Of a stretch of DNA of 64,000 nucleotides, positions 46,782 to 56,727 are shown piece after piece. The notes below the pieces were generated by a model. The model searched no databases, was not told where the DNA came from, and saw only the letters and a program-made list of their open reading frames with translations. Positions within the stretch are counted from its first letter, which is position 1. Each line of letters begins with the position of its first letter. The translations under genes were made by a program, and so were the position numbers. The stretch is taken from NCBI RefSeq assembly GCF_011320095.1, contig NZ_JAANOY010000004.1, positions 110,454 to 174,453 of the forward strand, written 5' to 3'. Origin of the DNA: Cognatiluteimonas telluris. Lineage in GTDB: Bacteria > Pseudomonadota > Gammaproteobacteria > Xanthomonadales > Xanthomonadaceae.

Positions 46782-48193
46782 CGTGCTGTCTCCGCCTGGG
46801 CCGCATCGGGAAACAGCAGCGTCTTGAGGCGCGCATCGCGCAGGGCCCCTGCGATCTCGCCTTCAGCAGCCTCGAACTGCGTGCCCCGCCGCAGGTCCTT
46901 GATCGCGACCACGCCGCGCGAGGCCTCGTCCTCGCCGCGGATCACCACGAAGCGGATGCCGGCGCGATCGGCGTACTGCAACTGCCGCGCGAGCTTGCGT
47001 GGTTCGAGCTGGGTTTCGACGTTGAATCCGTCGGCGCGCAGGCGTTGCGACAGCGCCAGGGCGTGGTCAAGGCCGGCGTCGTCGAGCAGCGCGACCAGCA
47101 CGTCGACGGAGCTTTCGGCCGCAGCCACGATGCCGGCATCGCGCAGCTGGAAGAACAAGCGCGTCAGGCCGATCGAGATCCCGACGCCGGGCAATTTTGA
47201 TTTCGTGTAATGCCCGGCGAGGTCGTCGTAGCGCCCTCCCGAGCAGATCGAGCCGACCTGCGGATACGCATCGAGCGTGGTCTCGTAGACGATGCCGGTG
47301 TAGTAATCCAGGCCGCGTGCGATCGACAGGTTGATCGCATAGCGGGACTCGGGAATGCCCATCGCGTGCAGGCGCTGCAGCACTTCGCGCAGTTCGCTGC
47401 GACCCTGCTCGAACAGCGCGCTGCCCGCGCCCAGCCCATCGAGTTGCGCCAGCGCATCGGCGTGCCCGCGCGAGCGGATCCGCGAAAACGCCATCAGCCG
47501 TTCGACGGTATCTTCCGGCAAGGCGAAATCGCCGCCGCCCAGGGTCGCCCGCACCGCGTCCTCGCCGCGCTTGTCGAGCTTGTCCAGCTCGCGCAGCACC
47601 GCCGCCTGGCGGGCGCCGTCGTCGATGCCCAGGCCTTCGAAATAGCCGCGCAACAGCTTGCGATGATTGAGCTGGATGGTGAAGTCGCCGATCGCCAGGC
47701 GATCGAACACCGCATGGATGACCGCCGGGATCTCGGCGTCGAACCGGATCGACAGGGCGTCCTTGCCGATGACGTCGATGTCGCACTGGTAGAACTCGCG
47801 GAAGCGGCCCCGTTGCGCGCGCTCGCCGCGATACACCCGCTGCATCTGGTAGCGCCGGAAGGGAAAGGCCAGCGCGTGCTCGTGCTCGGCGACATACCGC
47901 GCCAGCGGCACCGTCAGGTCGAAGCGCAGGGCCAGTTCCGGCATGGCGCGCGCGTCCTCGCCCGCTTCGGCCTTGCCGAGCGCGCCGGTGGATTGCACGA
48001 AATACACCTGGCGCTCGGTTTCGCCGCCGGATTTGGTCAGCAGCACCTCCGACAACTCCATCACCGGCGTTTCCACCGGCAGGAATCCGAAGCGTTCGAA
48101 GGTCTCGCGGATCGCGTCGAGCATGCGCTGGAACGCGATCTGCTCGCGCGGCAGCAGCTCCATGACTCCGGGCGGGGTACGCGGCTTGATCAA
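46778..48193 (-). CDS. hisS: histidyl-tRNA synthetase
   Basis: Class-II aminoacyl-tRNA synthetase charging tRNA-His. 471 residues starting with TTG (48193): (M)[16 protein letters not shown], the common opening in this family. Motif 2 is around [13 protein letters not shown]. The histidine-specific loop [13 protein letters not shown] and motif 3 [12 protein letters not shown] are intact, followed by the C-terminal anticodon-binding domain. It is divergent from tRNA-Pro. Coupled to the downstream lyase by ATGA. Confidence 0.95.
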   Translation of the reverse strand: MIKPRTPPGVMELLPREQIAFQRMLDAIRETFERFGFLPVETPVMELSEVLLTKSGGETERQVYFVQSTGALGKAEAGEDARAMPELALRFDLTVPLARYVAEHEHALAFPFRRYQMQRVYRGERAQRGRFREFYQCDIDVIGKDALSIRFDAEIPAVIHAVFDRLAIGDFTIQLNHRKLLRGYFEGLGIDDGARQAAVLRELDKLDKRGEDAVRATLGGGDFALPEDTVERLMAFSRIRSRGHADALAQLDGLGAGSALFEQGRSELREVLQRLHAMGIPESRYAINLSIARGLDYYTGIVYETTLDAYPQVGSICSGGRYDDLAGHYTKSKLPGVGISIGLTRLFFQLRDAGIVAAAESSVDVLVALLDDAGLDHALALSQRLRADGFNVETQLEPRKLARQLQYADRAGIRFVVIRGEDEASRGVVAIKDLRRGTQFEAAEGEIAGALRDARLKTLLFPDAAQAETAR

Positions 48194-48291
48194 GGCTCAG
48201 AAGTCCGTGTGGCGCGGGGGCGACAGTGTAGCGGCTGCGTCGCCGGCGCCGCCCCCCGGCGGGCCCGTCAGCGCGGCGCCCAAGCCCGGAC

Positions 48292-48321
48292 TTGCCCACG
48301 GGTGCCCGAACTCACTAAAAT
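48292..48321 (+). promoter_or_regulatory. promoter of tRNA-Pro
   Basis: TTGCCC (48292-48297), an 18-bp spacer and TAAAAT (48316-48321), with a GC-rich discriminator GCCGGGC, as is usual for stable-RNA genes. The tRNA starts 15 bases after the -10. Confidence 0.7.
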
Positions 48322-48336
48322 GCCGGGCTCACCTGT

Positions 48337-48413
48337 CGGGGTGTAGCTCAGCCTGGTAGAGCGCTACGTTCGGGACGTAGAAGTCGCAGGTTCAAATCCT
48401 GTCTCCCCGACCA
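48337..48413 (+). tRNA. tRNA-Pro (anticodon CGG)
   Basis: A 77-nt cloverleaf with encoded CCA. The acceptor stem pairs CGGGG with CCCCG, the D-loop has AGCTCAGCCTGGTAGAGC, and the anticodon stem CTACG/CGTAG encloses TTCGGGA with anticodon CGG. The T arm has GGTTCAAATCC. It is followed by a strong terminator. Confidence 0.97.
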
Positions 48414-48424
48414 TGATGTTCTTC

Positions 48425-48451
48425 AAGAAGCCGGCCCTGGGCCGGCTTCTT
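48425..48451 (+). terminator. terminator after tRNA-Pro
   Basis: AAGAAGCCGGCC/GGCCGGCTTCTT with a short CTG loop (48425-48451). The T content is in the stem rather than a separate long T run, but the position 12 bases after the tRNA supports it. Confidence 0.85.
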
Positions 48452-48550
48452 GTCGAGTCGACCCGCCGGACCCGGTTGCCGTCAGCATGCCGATGGATCG
48501 GGCGCCCCATGGCTGTTGGGCGGCGCGCCCCGGAAGCCGGCCCGGGCTGG

Positions 48551-48862
48551 CTAGATATCGCCAACCCCCGCTTCCAGCACGGTTGTCCCACCCAGGCTGG
48601 CATTCACCAGCTTGCCGTTCTGGAACAGCAGCATCACGCGCTGCGACCCGTTGTAATTCCACATCTGTTGCTTGACCCCAAGCATGTCCATGTCCTGCGT
48701 CTGGCTGGGCTCGCCCAGCAGGTCGCGAACCTCGGCTTCGGACATCTTCAGCTGCAGCTTGTGGACCAGCTGCGGGTCTCCCGTCCATGGCTTGCCGCCT
48801 GCCGAGCAGGCAACCATCGCGAGGGCGAGCACCAGCGTGACCAACCAGTTCCCCAACTTCAT
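48551..48862 (-). CDS. BamE/OmlA-like lipoprotein
   Basis: A 103-residue lipoprotein with signal peptide and lipobox MVAC. The mature part has the SmpA/OmlA-type beta-beta-lactamase-inhibitor-like fold pattern: KLQLKMSEAEVRDLLGEPSQ followed by a MWNYNG strand and VMLLFQNGKLVNAS. BamE itself is a subunit of the outer-membrane beta-barrel assembly machinery; this may be a paralogue. It follows aqpZ on the same strand. Confidence 0.78.
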   Translation of the reverse strand: MKLGNWLVTLVLALAMVACSAGGKPWTGDPQLVHKLQLKMSEAEVRDLLGEPSQTQDMDMLGVKQQMWNYNGSQRVMLLFQNGKLVNASLGGTTVLEAGVGDI

Positions 48863-48909
48863 GTCGGCAGTTCTCCATTAGTTTGCAACGGGAATGTCCT
48901 TGCGGATGA

Positions 48910-49605
48910 TCAACGAGTCTGCGGAATACCGAAGTAGCGGGAGGCACCACCGGCGAGGCCCGCGCCCAGCAAGGGGGCAAGCCAGAACAGCCAGAGTTGC
49001 TGCAGCGCCCAGCCACCGACGAAGACCGCGGGCCCCAGGCTCCTGGCTGGATTGACCGACGCATTCGTCACCGGGATGCCGACCAGGCAGACGACCACCA
49101 GTGCCAACCCGGTCACCAGCGGCGCGTAGGCCGCTGGAAACGCCTGCTCGCGTGCGCGGAGCACGACCAGCACGAACAGGAAGCCCAGCACCGTCTCGCA
49201 GACCAGCGCCGAGGCGAGGGAATATGCCCCCGGGGAGTGTTCCGCGTACCCGTTGGCATCCAATCCGGACGCAACATCGAACCCGACCTTCCCGCTGGCG
49301 ATCAGGTAGACGATTGCCGCCCCGGCGATCGCGCCGACGACCTGGGCAAGGATGTAGGGCACGACGAGGCGCAGCGGGAATCGGCCAGCCACGGCCATCC
49401 CGACGGTCACCGCGGGATTCAGGTGGGCGCCCGACACGGGCTCGAAAACGTGGACGCCGACCATCCATGCGAAGCCGAACGCCAGCGCAACGCCCAGCAG
49501 CCCGATGCCGATGTCCGGGAAACCCAGCGCCAGCACGGCGCTTCCGCAGCCGCCAAGCACAAGCCATAGCGTACCCAGCGCTTCTCCCAGCAACTTCCTG
49601 GTCAT
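48910..49605 (-). CDS. aqpZ: aquaporin Z
   Basis: A MIP-family water channel of the inner membrane. 231 residues with six hydrophobic helices and two half-helices bearing the NPA motifs: GAHLNPAVTVG and NASVNPARSLG. The selectivity Arg follows the second NPA (NPAR). The narrow-pore type AqpZ is more likely than GlpF because of length and the FxxxH-type helix regions. Its ATG overlaps the stop of the giant upstream gene (ATGA), an odd partnership. Confidence 0.93.
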   Translation of the reverse strand: MTRKLLGEALGTLWLVLGGCGSAVLALGFPDIGIGLLGVALAFGFAWMVGVHVFEPVSGAHLNPAVTVGMAVAGRFPLRLVVPYILAQVVGAIAGAAIVYLIASGKVGFDVASGLDANGYAEHSPGAYSLASALVCETVLGFLFVLVVLRAREQAFPAAYAPLVTGLALVVVCLVGIPVTNASVNPARSLGPAVFVGGWALQQLWLFWLAPLLGAGLAGGASRYFGIPQTR

Positions 49606-52600
49606 CGATCCTGTCTCCCGATGTTGGATGCCGGACCGGTGATGCGTGCGGCCTTCACCAGTCCCGCGAATTGCACGTGGCACGACGTCGTCGACACGCT
49701 GCCGATCTTGCCCAGTTCAGCGATTGCCTTCAGCAGGCTGTCGATGGCCATGTCGCGCTGATTCCGGTCCAGCGCATCCATCGCCTGGGCGAGCAACACG
49801 ATCGCCCGATTGCGCGCATTGTCTTCCGCAGGGCTTTGCAACGACAACTGGGACAGGTCGAGCGACAGCTTGTCGCCGAGCACGCGTGGGCTCACGACAG
49901 GCACGGCCAACGCGTTGCTGGCCAGGAGCGCGCCTGACGCAGGCACGGTGAGCTTCGAATCCAGCGTGTAGGTCCCTGGCTCTGGCGGCAGGCGCAAGCC
50001 CAAGGCAAAACTCCTGGTCTGCGCGACGTCCAGCCTGAACCGCCATTCGGCCAGCAGCGACGTCAACGAGAAGGCCTCAGGCCGTGCATCAACCAGGCGC
50101 AAGGGCGCCTGCGCTTGGGCAACGAGCGCGAGATCCACCGCCTTGGCAAGGTTCTTCACCTCGGTATTGACGGTGAGATATCCCCCGGTGATCCCATAGC
50201 TTGGCGAAGCCGGCATGATCCGGCGCAGCATCCGGCCAAGCAGATCCTCCGCCTGTGCCGCCGAGTCCGTTCCGGCGAGGGCGGACACCAGGTCGAACGC
50301 GGCAACCATCGACCTGCCATCGCCATAAGCCTCGCCCAAGACGGCCGGTAGCCCATCGGCACTGTCGAAGCGACCTTCGACATGCGCGCCGGCGGGCTCG
50401 TACCGCAATGCATCCCCGCTGGCATCGAAGCTGCCGACCGCGAAATCGCCCGTGAGCAGCACGGCCTGGTGTGCGTTGCCGGCAAGCTCTCCCGTAAAGC
50501 GCACGCCCAGGGCCGCATCCAGTATCTGGTTGCGCGAGTCGTGGTTGCCATCCACCAGCAGGCCATCGCCCTGGAAGATCGCTTCCCGTACCTCTTCCGC
50601 CAGGGTGTTGGCGAGCTTGCGCGCGCCGCCGCTGATCCAGTAGGTGTCATAGCGTCCGGTTGCATATTCGCTGGCGAAGCCGTCGGTCGTGGTCACGACC
50701 GTATGGGCGATCGACAACCTGGTCAGCAGCGCATCGACAAACGCCGCGCGGTCGCGGGTACAGGCGGCATCCTCGGTGGCGCCATGCCCGATGCGGCAGG
50801 TCATCAGCACCAGCACCCGGCCCGTCGCCGAGAGCGACTGGGTCATCTCGGCCTTGATCGGCGGTTCGACCACACGCACTGGCGCATGCGCCAGCAACAC
50901 CAGGCCGGTCCCGACCTGCGCCTGCAGTACCGCTTCGTAATCGCCAGGCGCAACGCCCGTGGTGTCCCATGGACGCGAGAAGGTGGTGCTCTGCCCCACC
51001 GGCAGGTCGGCCACCTGCGTCCACGTCGCAAGCACGGTCTCGTTGGCGGGATCGATCACGGTGAGGACCAGCGGCAACTGGGAGAACGCCGCATTCCCGG
51101 CGTTGTTGGCCGTGGCCAGCAGGCTGGTGGTTTCTCCGACTTCCAGTTGCGATGGCAATGCCGCGATGGTGCCTGCGAGGCCCGACCCCGTCTCGATGCT
51201 GGAGCGAACGTCGAACTGACTGGTCTTCGTATCCAGCACGGCGCCATCCGCAGCGCGGACCGTCTGTGTTACCAGGTAGGTCCCTGCCGTTGCGGCGACA
51301 AGATTGAACGGCACGCTGATCGTGGCCGTGGACTCGGGCGCCAGATGCGGAATCTGCCGGTCCGTTGCCAGGATCGTCTCGCCCGAGGGCGAGGTGACCA
51401 GCTCCGACACGGTCAGGTTTTCGAAACTGGCGTTGATGGTCAGGTCGCGGACGCGCCCCAGGATCTGGACCGTATCGAACGGATCGTAGATCGCCTTGTC
51501 GGTGGCGACCGCGGACGTCAGTTGCGGCCCGGTCGATGTCGTTTCGATGCGGAACGGCTGGATCGCCTCTCCCCACGCTTGCCCATCGGGGCTGAGCAGG
51601 ACCACGCGTGCGCGGTAATCCCCGGCAGGGTGGTTGGCCGTATCCCATGGCTGCGGGAGCGTCTGCGACGCACCGATGGACATCCCGCTGAACGCGACGG
51701 CGGGAAGCTCCGTGACCGGTTGCCCGTTGGCGTCTTCGATGAAGTAACGCAGGCTCCCGGTGGTGAACGAGGAACCGTTGTTGGTCACCGTCGGCTGCAC
51801 GACGACCGTTTCATTGGCATTGAAGACGGCCCGGTTCAATCCCAGGTCCAGCTGGTAGTGGTTGGCGGCATGGACCGACGGGATGGCAATCGGGCTGTCG
51901 ACCACCTCCCCGTTGAAGCCATTGACGAAGCGCAGGAACGCAGCCGTCGCGATCTTGCGCCACTCGTCGATCTTCATCCCGATCATGTCGAGCGTGAAGG
52001 TGAAGATCGCCCCGGTTGCATTGATGCGGCCGAGGTCGAACAGGTAGGACGATGAGCCATCGGCATTGATCGTGCTGGCGCTTGCCGTCGCCGACGCATC
52101 CACCAGCTTCACGTTGGAGGCGAATTCGAGCCCGAGGCTGGTATCGATCCCTCCCAGGCGCGCGACGGCCTTGGGCAGGTATGCCATCACGTAGCTGGTG
52201 GCGCCCAGGCGCGTATCGAAATACTGGCCAGACCATGATCCATCGGAGCCCTGCTTGGTCAGCAGGTACTGCACGGTCTTGCGCAGGACGGCATCGGTGG
52301 CGTCCGGATCGGTGTAGTCCAGCGCGGTTCCGATGATGGAGGTCGTCAATGGATCGCTCACCCCACCCTTGTAACGGCTCCAGCCGCCATCGACGTGCTG
52401 CGCTGCGCGCAACTCCGCCTTCAGCAGCGGAATCTCGGCATCCACGCTGGCGGCCAATGCCGGGTCCTGTACGTAGGGGCGCGCCTCGGCCAACAGGATC
52501 AACCGGAACGCCTGCGCCGGGATGCCGTAATCGGTGTAGCTCACGAAATGGCGCGCGGTGCGCTCCACCGCCGCCCGCATCTGCTCGAGTTCGACGGCGA

Positions 52601-55600
52601 TGTCGGTTTCGTGCCGGACCAGCTCGCTGATCGTGGTGGCCGCGCGATACTGGATTCCGAACAGGCGCCCGCCGACGAAGGCGACCTTGTAGTTGTTGGG
52701 CGAACCGGTCGCGAAACGCTCGACGAGTTCATTGGGGTTGAGCTCGTAGATCCCGTCGCCGCCGCCGGCCACCAGCGACCCGTCCGGTGCGACCGCGACA
52801 TCCGTCATCTGGTAATAGACACCTCGGTGCTGATAACGCTGGGTTCCGTCCATCGCCACGTGCACGGTGGCCTGGGCCCGGCCGGACGTATAGGTGCCCG
52901 ACACGAGCAGCGATCCATCCTTCAATGCCGTGATCGAGCGCGCCTGCGCCGGCAGCAGGTTGCCGGAACTGAGCAGCTGCAGGCTGCCGTCGCCGACATC
53001 ACCCAGGTACACGCGGCGCGAGACGTAGCACAGGATCGCCAGCCGGCCGTCGGGCAGGAAGTCGATCGAATCGGCGTCGTCCGGAAGGGTGAAGACCACC
53101 TGGCTGCCCGACGGCGTGACGCGTTCGATCACCGATGGCTTGCCGCTCAAATGCCCGGTGGCGACGAAGACATCGCCATTGGCTGCAACGGCGATTCCGT
53201 AGCCGTACTGGACGCCCGTCGCCGCGCCGAAATACGCCAACGCATTGGTGGCGACGTCCAGCAGGTAGACCTTGCCGTCCTCGCGCAGGACATACAGCTG
53301 ACCGTCCGGACCAGCCGTGATGTCCGACAAGCGGACGCCGGCATTGGCGCGGACCTGGCTGCTGTACTCGACGTAGTGGTCGATGCCCAGCTTCGCTGCA
53401 TCGTGCAGCACGCCGGCCAGGCCCTGGACCGCCGTGGCGCTGGGCGCGGGGTTTTCCACCATCCATCCGGCGCTGTTGTAGTCGCGCCACCAGTAGGTGC
53501 GATCGGCGGTGTAGTCGGTCCGCTTCGAATACAGATACTTCGCTACGCGATAACGGGCGTTGAAATTCTCCGCCGCATCCGGCCACGCGTTCATGCTCCA
53601 CAGGCCGAGTTGCGCCTGGGTCAACGGATATTCCGGATGCTGGTTGTAGATCGCGCGCGAGGCCTGGATGTTCGCTCCCTGTGAGTTCTGCAGGAAGACA
53701 GCCGTCGCGTGGTCGATATCGGCCTTGTCCAGCGAGCTCGCGATTCCGTACAGCGTCTGGGTCTGGATATGGCAGCCAAGGCAGTTGTTGGTGTTCTGCC
53801 AATTCATGGCCTGGGTACCGGAATAGCTTCCCCCGCGGCTGACCGCCTGGCGCACCAGCGTGAACAGCGGATCGGCCGCCTGCCCGGTGGGGTTGTTGAT
53901 GCCTGTGACCTTCAAGGTCGCCTTCACCCGCTGGGTGCCATCGGTGGTTTCGACCGGATCGACCGAGAATTCACCGCTGGCCGCGTCGCCGACGTAGAAG
54001 ACGCCCGTGGCCGCTCCACCGATCGCAGGATCCGTCGACGTTGCGGCCAGGTCGTACTGCGCACCGGTCGCCGGCGGCTGCCAGTGGCCGAAGGCAAGAT
54101 TCGCCATATCGTTGGGCAGGGTTTCCGGCATCGCAACCGTGGCGGTGAACGCCACCGCGCCGCTGGTGTGATCGGTCACCTTGAGGACGACTTCGCCAGC
54201 GGGGATGACCGCGTTGCCCTTGTTCTGCACCAGCGCGCTGAAGTCGACGCCGTTGGGCGATGCCTGGATCATGATCGGCGGCGACGGCACGACCGTGCCC
54301 TGCAGCCCGAGCGTGGCCCGGATGTCGATGGGGTGGATGTCCGAACCCAGGATCAGCCCCAGCGGCGTGCTGCGCTGGATGCTTCCCGGCTTCACAACGT
54401 GCAGGGCCAACTGATACGGCCCGGCCGGAAGGTTCGGCACCTTCCAGTCGGCGACGAAGGCCTGCGTCTGCCTCGCGCTGAACGCAAAGGTGCACTGCTC
54501 GGGACCGGCGGACGTTGGTGCGCCGCAGAGCTGGGCGACCTTCTGCCCGCTGCCGTCCAGGACCCGCACCACGACGAGAGCGTCCTGATCCAGCGTCGTG
54601 AGGTTGGCGATGTTCGCGCTGATCCGGATCGTGTCGTTGGGCAACACCGAATCCGGCGTCGCCTGCAGGTTGAAGACCTGGAAGGTCCCCTGCTGCAGGT
54701 CGTCCATCGCCACATCAAGGCGATAGACGCCAGGATTTTCCAGTCGCGTTGAGAGCGCGCGGGGCTGGAAGCCGTCTGCCGTGACGCCCAGGCTGACGTC
54801 GGCACTGCCGGTATCCGCGATCCGGTACTGGCCCGCGCTGTCCGAAGCACCAGCGGGCGCACCGTTGAGGGTCAATGCAGCGCCGGCAATAGCCTGCCCG
54901 GTTGCACTCGACGTGATGGTGCCGATCAGCGTGCGTTGCGTGTTGGTTGCAGTGGCGTCGAGACCGATGCGGCCGACATCATTGCTGCCGTTCGCCAGGA
55001 CACCGCTCAGGTTGATGCTGTCGTAACCGTCTGCCTGGACGCTGCCCGAGAATGGCCCGGCGGTCAGGCCGGTTAAGTTGAAGCGGCCGCTCGCGTCGCT
55101 GGCGGTGCTCTGCCCGTTGATGACGACCTGCGCCGCTGCGATTGGTGTCGAGGTTGCCGCATCGATGACCAGGCCCGTCACGTCGGCGCTGGTCGGGGCC
55201 GTTTCGCCATCGGGCGTCAGGGCAGGAGAAAACGTGACGGCCGTACGCGCCGGCAGGTTGATGGCCTGGTTGAGGGTTTGATAGCCCGCCTGGCTGATCT
55301 GCACGGAATAGCTTCCGGCGGGAAGGCCGAGCACTTCGTACGCTCCGCTGGCATCGGATTGTGTCTGCAGGGTGACGCTGCCCGAGACCTGCACGGCGGC
55401 GCCGGCGATCGGCACTTGGGTTTTGGAGTCGCTGATCCGGCCGCGCAGCACTGCGGTGGTGTCCGCGATCGACAATCCGATGCGGCCAAGATTCGTCGTC
55501 TTGCCGGCCTCGACAACGGTCGAACCGGCATAGCTGGAATAGCCGGCATGGGAAATGCTGACGACATACGTCCCAGGCGGAACGGGCGCGAGTTCGAAGC

Positions 55601-56561
55601 CGCCATTCGCGCCGCTTTGCGCGGTCAGCCCGGAGCTGCCGAGCACAACGACGGCACCGGGGAGGGCCAGGCCGGAGCTTGCGTCATACACGTTGCCGGC
55701 GATGGTGCCGTCGTCGACCGTCGGGGCTGCCTGGGCAACGAGCATGGCGCGCAGGGCGAGTGCGGTGACGTAAGGGTCGTCCTGCCAACTGCCATCGCCC
55801 GCTTGCGCGGCACGGATTTCGGCCACGCTCCCCGCCGTATCCGCGACCGGGCCGGACTGCGCCAGGGCGATGGTCGCCACCGCATCGTTCACGGTGTCGC
55901 CGTAGGCGCCTGCTGCCTGCAAGGCGAGCAATGCCGCCCGACTGCGCTGGATCGAAGCCCCCACGCTGTAGTCGTTGCGGAACTGCGTCAGCGCCTGCAC
56001 CACATAGCCGGTGACATAGGCGGGCTGCCCGGGCGAATAGCTGCCGTCGCTGTTGGCGGCATTCAACAGGTAACCGATCGCCGCTTGCGCGCGCGCATCG
56101 CGCGTGACCCCTGCCGCCCGCATTGCGAGCAAGGCCAACGAGGTATCCAGTGGATTGCTCGGCTGCCCCAACGCGCCGCCGAAGCCGCCGTCATCATTTG
56201 CCAATGCCACGAGTGCGGGCAATTCGAGCGCCGCGTCCTGCGTCCTGCCCATCGCGCCCAGGCCCGTCAGCCGCCGCGCGAGGAGTTCGGTGGAGGTGTC
56301 GCTGGTTTCGTTCGCGGGCAGGTCCGGCAGGGACGCGGTGCGACCGGCCAGCGCCAAGGTGTGTGCCGCCTCGTTGCGCACCTGGCGGACGATCGCCAAG
56401 GAGGCATCCTCGCCCGCCAGCACGCCATTGCTCTGCACCTGCGCCTGCAGCCAGTCCAGGCCGCGCGCAAGCTGCGTGTCCTCGGCCGAACTGTCGCGCG
56501 CACCGATGACGAGCGCGAAGAGCGCCAGGCTTACGGCGAACAATCCCTTGATCCTGCCCAT
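49602..56561 (-). CDS. giant exported mosaic protein (alpha-toroid, CxxCH, beta-propeller, amidotransferase-like)
   Basis: A 2319-residue protein starting MGRIKGLFAVSLALFALVIG behind GGGGGAAGG, with a signal peptide ending near SSA-ED. Order by eye: alpha-toroid (squalene-cyclase/prenyltransferase-like) repeats, residues 25-270 (NDDGGFGGA, SDGSYSPG, GDGSWQDD); four carboxypeptidase-regulatory-like beta domains, 285-620 (PPGTYVVSISHAGYSS type); Ig/CARDB-like domains, 630-900; a c-type heme motif CLGCH at about 925 in a helical segment; an NHL-like propeller, about 1060-1310 (DITAGPDGQLYVL); a second toroid part, 1360-1480 (VDGGWSRYK, SDGSWSGQY); more CARDB-like domains, 1545-1890; and a glutamine-amidotransferase/ThuA-like domain, 1895-2100. 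No thioester motif is seen. Function unknown; it follows the RHS-immunity pair. Confidence 0.85.
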   Translation of the reverse strand: MGRIKGLFAVSLALFALVIGARDSSAEDTQLARGLDWLQAQVQSNGVLAGEDASLAIVRQVRNEAAHTLALAGRTASLPDLPANETSDTSTELLARRLTGLGAMGRTQDAALELPALVALANDDGGFGGALGQPSNPLDTSLALLAMRAAGVTRDARAQAAIGYLLNAANSDGSYSPGQPAYVTGYVVQALTQFRNDYSVGASIQRSRAALLALQAAGAYGDTVNDAVATIALAQSGPVADTAGSVAEIRAAQAGDGSWQDDPYVTALALRAMLVAQAAPTVDDGTIAGNVYDASSGLALPGAVVVLGSSGLTAQSGANGGFELAPVPPGTYVVSISHAGYSSYAGSTVVEAGKTTNLGRIGLSIADTTAVLRGRISDSKTQVPIAGAAVQVSGSVTLQTQSDASGAYEVLGLPAGSYSVQISQAGYQTLNQAINLPARTAVTFSPALTPDGETAPTSADVTGLVIDAATSTPIAAAQVVINGQSTASDASGRFNLTGLTAGPFSGSVQADGYDSINLSGVLANGSNDVGRIGLDATATNTQRTLIGTITSSATGQAIAGAALTLNGAPAGASDSAGQYRIADTGSADVSLGVTADGFQPRALSTRLENPGVYRLDVAMDDLQQGTFQVFNLQATPDSVLPNDTIRISANIANLTTLDQDALVVVRVLDGSGQKVAQLCGAPTSAGPEQCTFAFSARQTQAFVADWKVPNLPAGPYQLALHVVKPGSIQRSTPLGLILGSDIHPIDIRATLGLQGTVVPSPPIMIQASPNGVDFSALVQNKGNAVIPAGEVVLKVTDHTSGAVAFTATVAMPETLPNDMANLAFGHWQPPATGAQYDLAATSTDPAIGGAATGVFYVGDAASGEFSVDPVETTDGTQRVKATLKVTGINNPTGQAADPLFTLVRQAVSRGGSYSGTQAMNWQNTNNCLGCHIQTQTLYGIASSLDKADIDHATAVFLQNSQGANIQASRAIYNQHPEYPLTQAQLGLWSMNAWPDAAENFNARYRVAKYLYSKRTDYTADRTYWWRDYNSAGWMVENPAPSATAVQGLAGVLHDAAKLGIDHYVEYSSQVRANAGVRLSDITAGPDGQLYVLREDGKVYLLDVATNALAYFGAATGVQYGYGIAVAANGDVFVATGHLSGKPSVIERVTPSGSQVVFTLPDDADSIDFLPDGRLAILCYVSRRVYLGDVGDGSLQLLSSGNLLPAQARSITALKDGSLLVSGTYTSGRAQATVHVAMDGTQRYQHRGVYYQMTDVAVAPDGSLVAGGGDGIYELNPNELVERFATGSPNNYKVAFVGGRLFGIQYRAATTISELVRHETDIAVELEQMRAAVERTARHFVSYTDYGIPAQAFRLILLAEARPYVQDPALAASVDAEIPLLKAELRAAQHVDGGWSRYKGGVSDPLTTSIIGTALDYTDPDATDAVLRKTVQYLLTKQGSDGSWSGQYFDTRLGATSYVMAYLPKAVARLGGIDTSLGLEFASNVKLVDASATASASTINADGSSSYLFDLGRINATGAIFTFTLDMIGMKIDEWRKIATAAFLRFVNGFNGEVVDSPIAIPSVHAANHYQLDLGLNRAVFNANETVVVQPTVTNNGSSFTTGSLRYFIEDANGQPVTELPAVAFSGMSIGASQTLPQPWDTANHPAGDYRARVVLLSPDGQAWGEAIQPFRIETTSTGPQLTSAVATDKAIYDPFDTVQILGRVRDLTINASFENLTVSELVTSPSGETILATDRQIPHLAPESTATISVPFNLVAATAGTYLVTQTVRAADGAVLDTKTSQFDVRSSIETGSGLAGTIAALPSQLEVGETTSLLATANNAGNAAFSQLPLVLTVIDPANETVLATWTQVADLPVGQSTTFSRPWDTTGVAPGDYEAVLQAQVGTGLVLLAHAPVRVVEPPIKAEMTQSLSATGRVLVLMTCRIGHGATEDAACTRDRAAFVDALLTRLSIAHTVVTTTDGFASEYATGRYDTYWISGGARKLANTLAEEVREAIFQGDGLLVDGNHDSRNQILDAALGVRFTGELAGNAHQAVLLTGDFAVGSFDASGDALRYEPAGAHVEGRFDSADGLPAVLGEAYGDGRSMVAAFDLVSALAGTDSAAQAEDLLGRMLRRIMPASPSYGITGGYLTVNTEVKNLAKAVDLALVAQAQAPLRLVDARPEAFSLTSLLAEWRFRLDVAQTRSFALGLRLPPEPGTYTLDSKLTVPASGALLASNALAVPVVSPRVLGDKLSLDLSQLSLQSPAEDNARNRAIVLLAQAMDALDRNQRDMAIDSLLKAIAELGKIGSVSTTSCHVQFAGLVKAARITGPASNIGRQDR

Positions 56562-56727
56562 CCTTCCCCCAAAGCCACAAAGATCCAGCCGATACACGTT
56601 TTGTCAGGCGACGCTGCTGGCTTGTCCAATCAGGAACTCTTCGCAAAGCCTACAGCCGGGCTGACGACACCTTGTTCTTGAGGCGCGCGCTCCACTGCAA
56701 ACTTTCTGCGAACAACACCCGCGCTCA

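Noticed and set aside
44574..47210. 878-codon plus-strand frame
   Set aside because: Antisense to the ammonia lyase, whose motifs and overlap with hisS are convincing. No recognisable domain on the plus strand.
48337..48413. tRNA-Pro as an integration site for an island carrying the RHS locus
   Set aside because: I saw no repeat of the tRNA 3' end elsewhere in the window and no integrase gene. The tRNA is followed by an ordinary terminator.
49602..56561. Alpha-2-macroglobulin identity for the giant protein
   Set aside because: Toroid plus beta domains suggest it, but no thioester Cys-x-Glu-Gln or bait region was found and the CLGCH, propeller and amidotransferase-like parts do not fit.
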